Below, piece by piece: positions 62,901 through 64,000 of a stretch of 64,000 bases of DNA. The notes below the pieces were generated by a model. That model had not been told where the DNA came from and did not search any database. It saw only the letters and a list, made by a program, of their open reading frames with translations. Both the position numbers and the translations under genes were made by a program. This DNA comes from Calendula officinalis. Lineage: Eukaryota; Streptophyta; Magnoliopsida; Asterales; Asteraceae. How positions within the stretch are numbered: position 1 is the first letter of the stretch; every line of letters starts with the position of its first letter. The DNA lies in assembly GCA_963853835.1 (NCBI GenBank), contig OY970828.1:17470977-17534976 (forward strand), given 5' to 3'.

Positions 62901-64000
62901 GATAACCCATACAAATGGCCCATGAACCATTATAACCACTAGCTATGACCAATAACCTATAAGTATCCATTTTTTAAACTGTAATTGGTCTCTAGAACCC
63001 ATACGAATGCCCCGTGAACGATTTTGACCACTAGCTAGGACCAATTACCTATAAGTATCCATTTTAAACCTTAATTGGTGTCCATTACCCATACGAATGG
63101 CCCGTGAACCATTATAACCACTAGCTACGACCAATAACCTATAAGTATCCTTGTTAAACCGTAACTAGTGTCCATAGCCCATACGAATGGCCCGTGAACC
63201 ATTATAACCAATAGCCATAACCAATAACATATAAGTATCCATTTTTTAAACTGTAATTGGTGTTGATAACCCATACAAATGGCCCGTGAACCATTATAAC
63301 CACTAGTTATGACCAATAACCTATAAGTATCCATTTTTTAAACTGTAATTGGTGTCTAGAACCCATAAGAAGGCCCGGTGAACAATTTTGACCTCTAGCT
63401 ATGACCAATAACCTATAAGTATCCATTTTAAACCTTAATTGGTGTCCATTACCCATAGGAATGGCCCATCAACCATTATAACCAATAGCTTCGACCAATA
63501 ACCTATAAGTATCCTTGTTAAACCGGAATTAGCGTCCATAGCCCACACGAATGGCCCGTGAACTGTTATAACCACTAGCTATAGCCAATAACCTATAAGG
63601 ATCCATTTTTAAAGTGTAATTGGTGTTGATAACCCATACAAATGGCCCGTGAACCATTATAACCACTAGCTATGACCAATAACCTATAAGTATCCATTTT
63701 TTAAATTGTAGTTGGTCTCTAGAACCCATACGAATGCCCCATGAACGATTTTGACCACTAGTTATGACCAATAACCTATAAGTATCCATTTTAAACCTTA
63801 ATTGGTGTCCATTACCCATACGAATGGCCCGTGAACCATTACAACCACTAGCTATGACCAATAACCTATAAGTATCCTTGTTAAACCGTAACTAGTGTCC
63901 ATAGCCCATACAAATGGCCCGTGAACCATTATAAACACTAGCTATAACCAATAACATATAAGTATCCATTTTTTAAACTGTAATTGGTGTTAATAACCCA
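56917..64000. repeat. Satellite array, right segment (domain V, about 78 monomers, runs off the window)
   Basis: The first few hundred bases continue domain IV. From about 57.4 kb superunits of 1631-1632 bp (18 monomers) prevail: landmarks at 57813 and 59445, and at 61494 and 63125. E-type monomers (ending GACCTCTAGC) reappear at about 58.5, 61.7 and 63.4 kb after being absent since 10.7 kb. D2 monomers are also present, so the domain mixes left-edge and central types. The array continues past 64000. Confidence 0.93.

Overview
This is plant nuclear DNA made of two things only: a long, single-orientation satellite array (about 47 kb of the 64 kb) and three LTR retrotransposons (about 17 kb). 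No host gene, tRNA, rRNA or CRISPR array is visible. The plant assignment rests on the Ty1-copia polyprotein type, TGGTATCA primer-binding sites matching plant initiator tRNA-Met, and the array-plus-retroelement texture of plant heterochromatin. The polyprotein style resembles elements common in Asteraceae, but that is an impression from memory and not a placement.

Layout. Positions 1-1762 are the 3' end of one retrotransposon: an open frame running in from outside the window, a polypurine tract and a 497-bp LTR. From 1763 to the right edge runs one tandem array of a 90-91 bp monomer, roughly 500 copies, interrupted twice. Element 1 (33938-41335, + strand) has 665-bp LTRs and a CTAGC target duplication. 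Element 2 (49097-56916, - strand) has 652-bp LTRs and a TTGAT target duplication. The satellite resumes in phase on the far side of each insertion.

The satellite is a higher-order repeat. Four main monomer classes are recognisable by their central blocks: A (TTTTAAACCTTAATTGG), B (TTGTTAAACCGTAATTAG), C (TTAAAGTGTAATTGGTGTTG) and D (AATTGGTCTCTAGAACCC, with GATTTTGACC). In the 24-34 kb and 41-49 kb stretches they form an 11-monomer unit of about 998 bp. Composite units of 14, 18, 22 and 24 monomers (about 1270, 1632, 1994 and 2176 bp) also occur. Monomer subtypes divide the array into domains: 1.8-12.1, 12.1-19.3, 19.3-23.8, 23.8-57 and 57-64 kb.

Element 2 carries a nearly complete 1290-codon gag-pol frame (gag, CCHC knuckle, protease, integrase, reverse transcriptase, RNase H), broken by one frameshift late in RNase H. 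Element 1 carries a thoroughly decayed relative of the same gag-pol, yet its two LTRs read as identical and its target duplication is perfect. Elements 1 and 2 are nearly identical in the downstream part of the LTR, the 1.7-1.9 kb leader and the roughly 0.84-kb 3' untranslated region, but clearly diverged in coding sequence and in the middle of the LTR. The simplest reading is that element 1 is a non-autonomous element mobilised recently in trans by proteins of the element 2 type, with its cis-acting parts kept matched to that helper.
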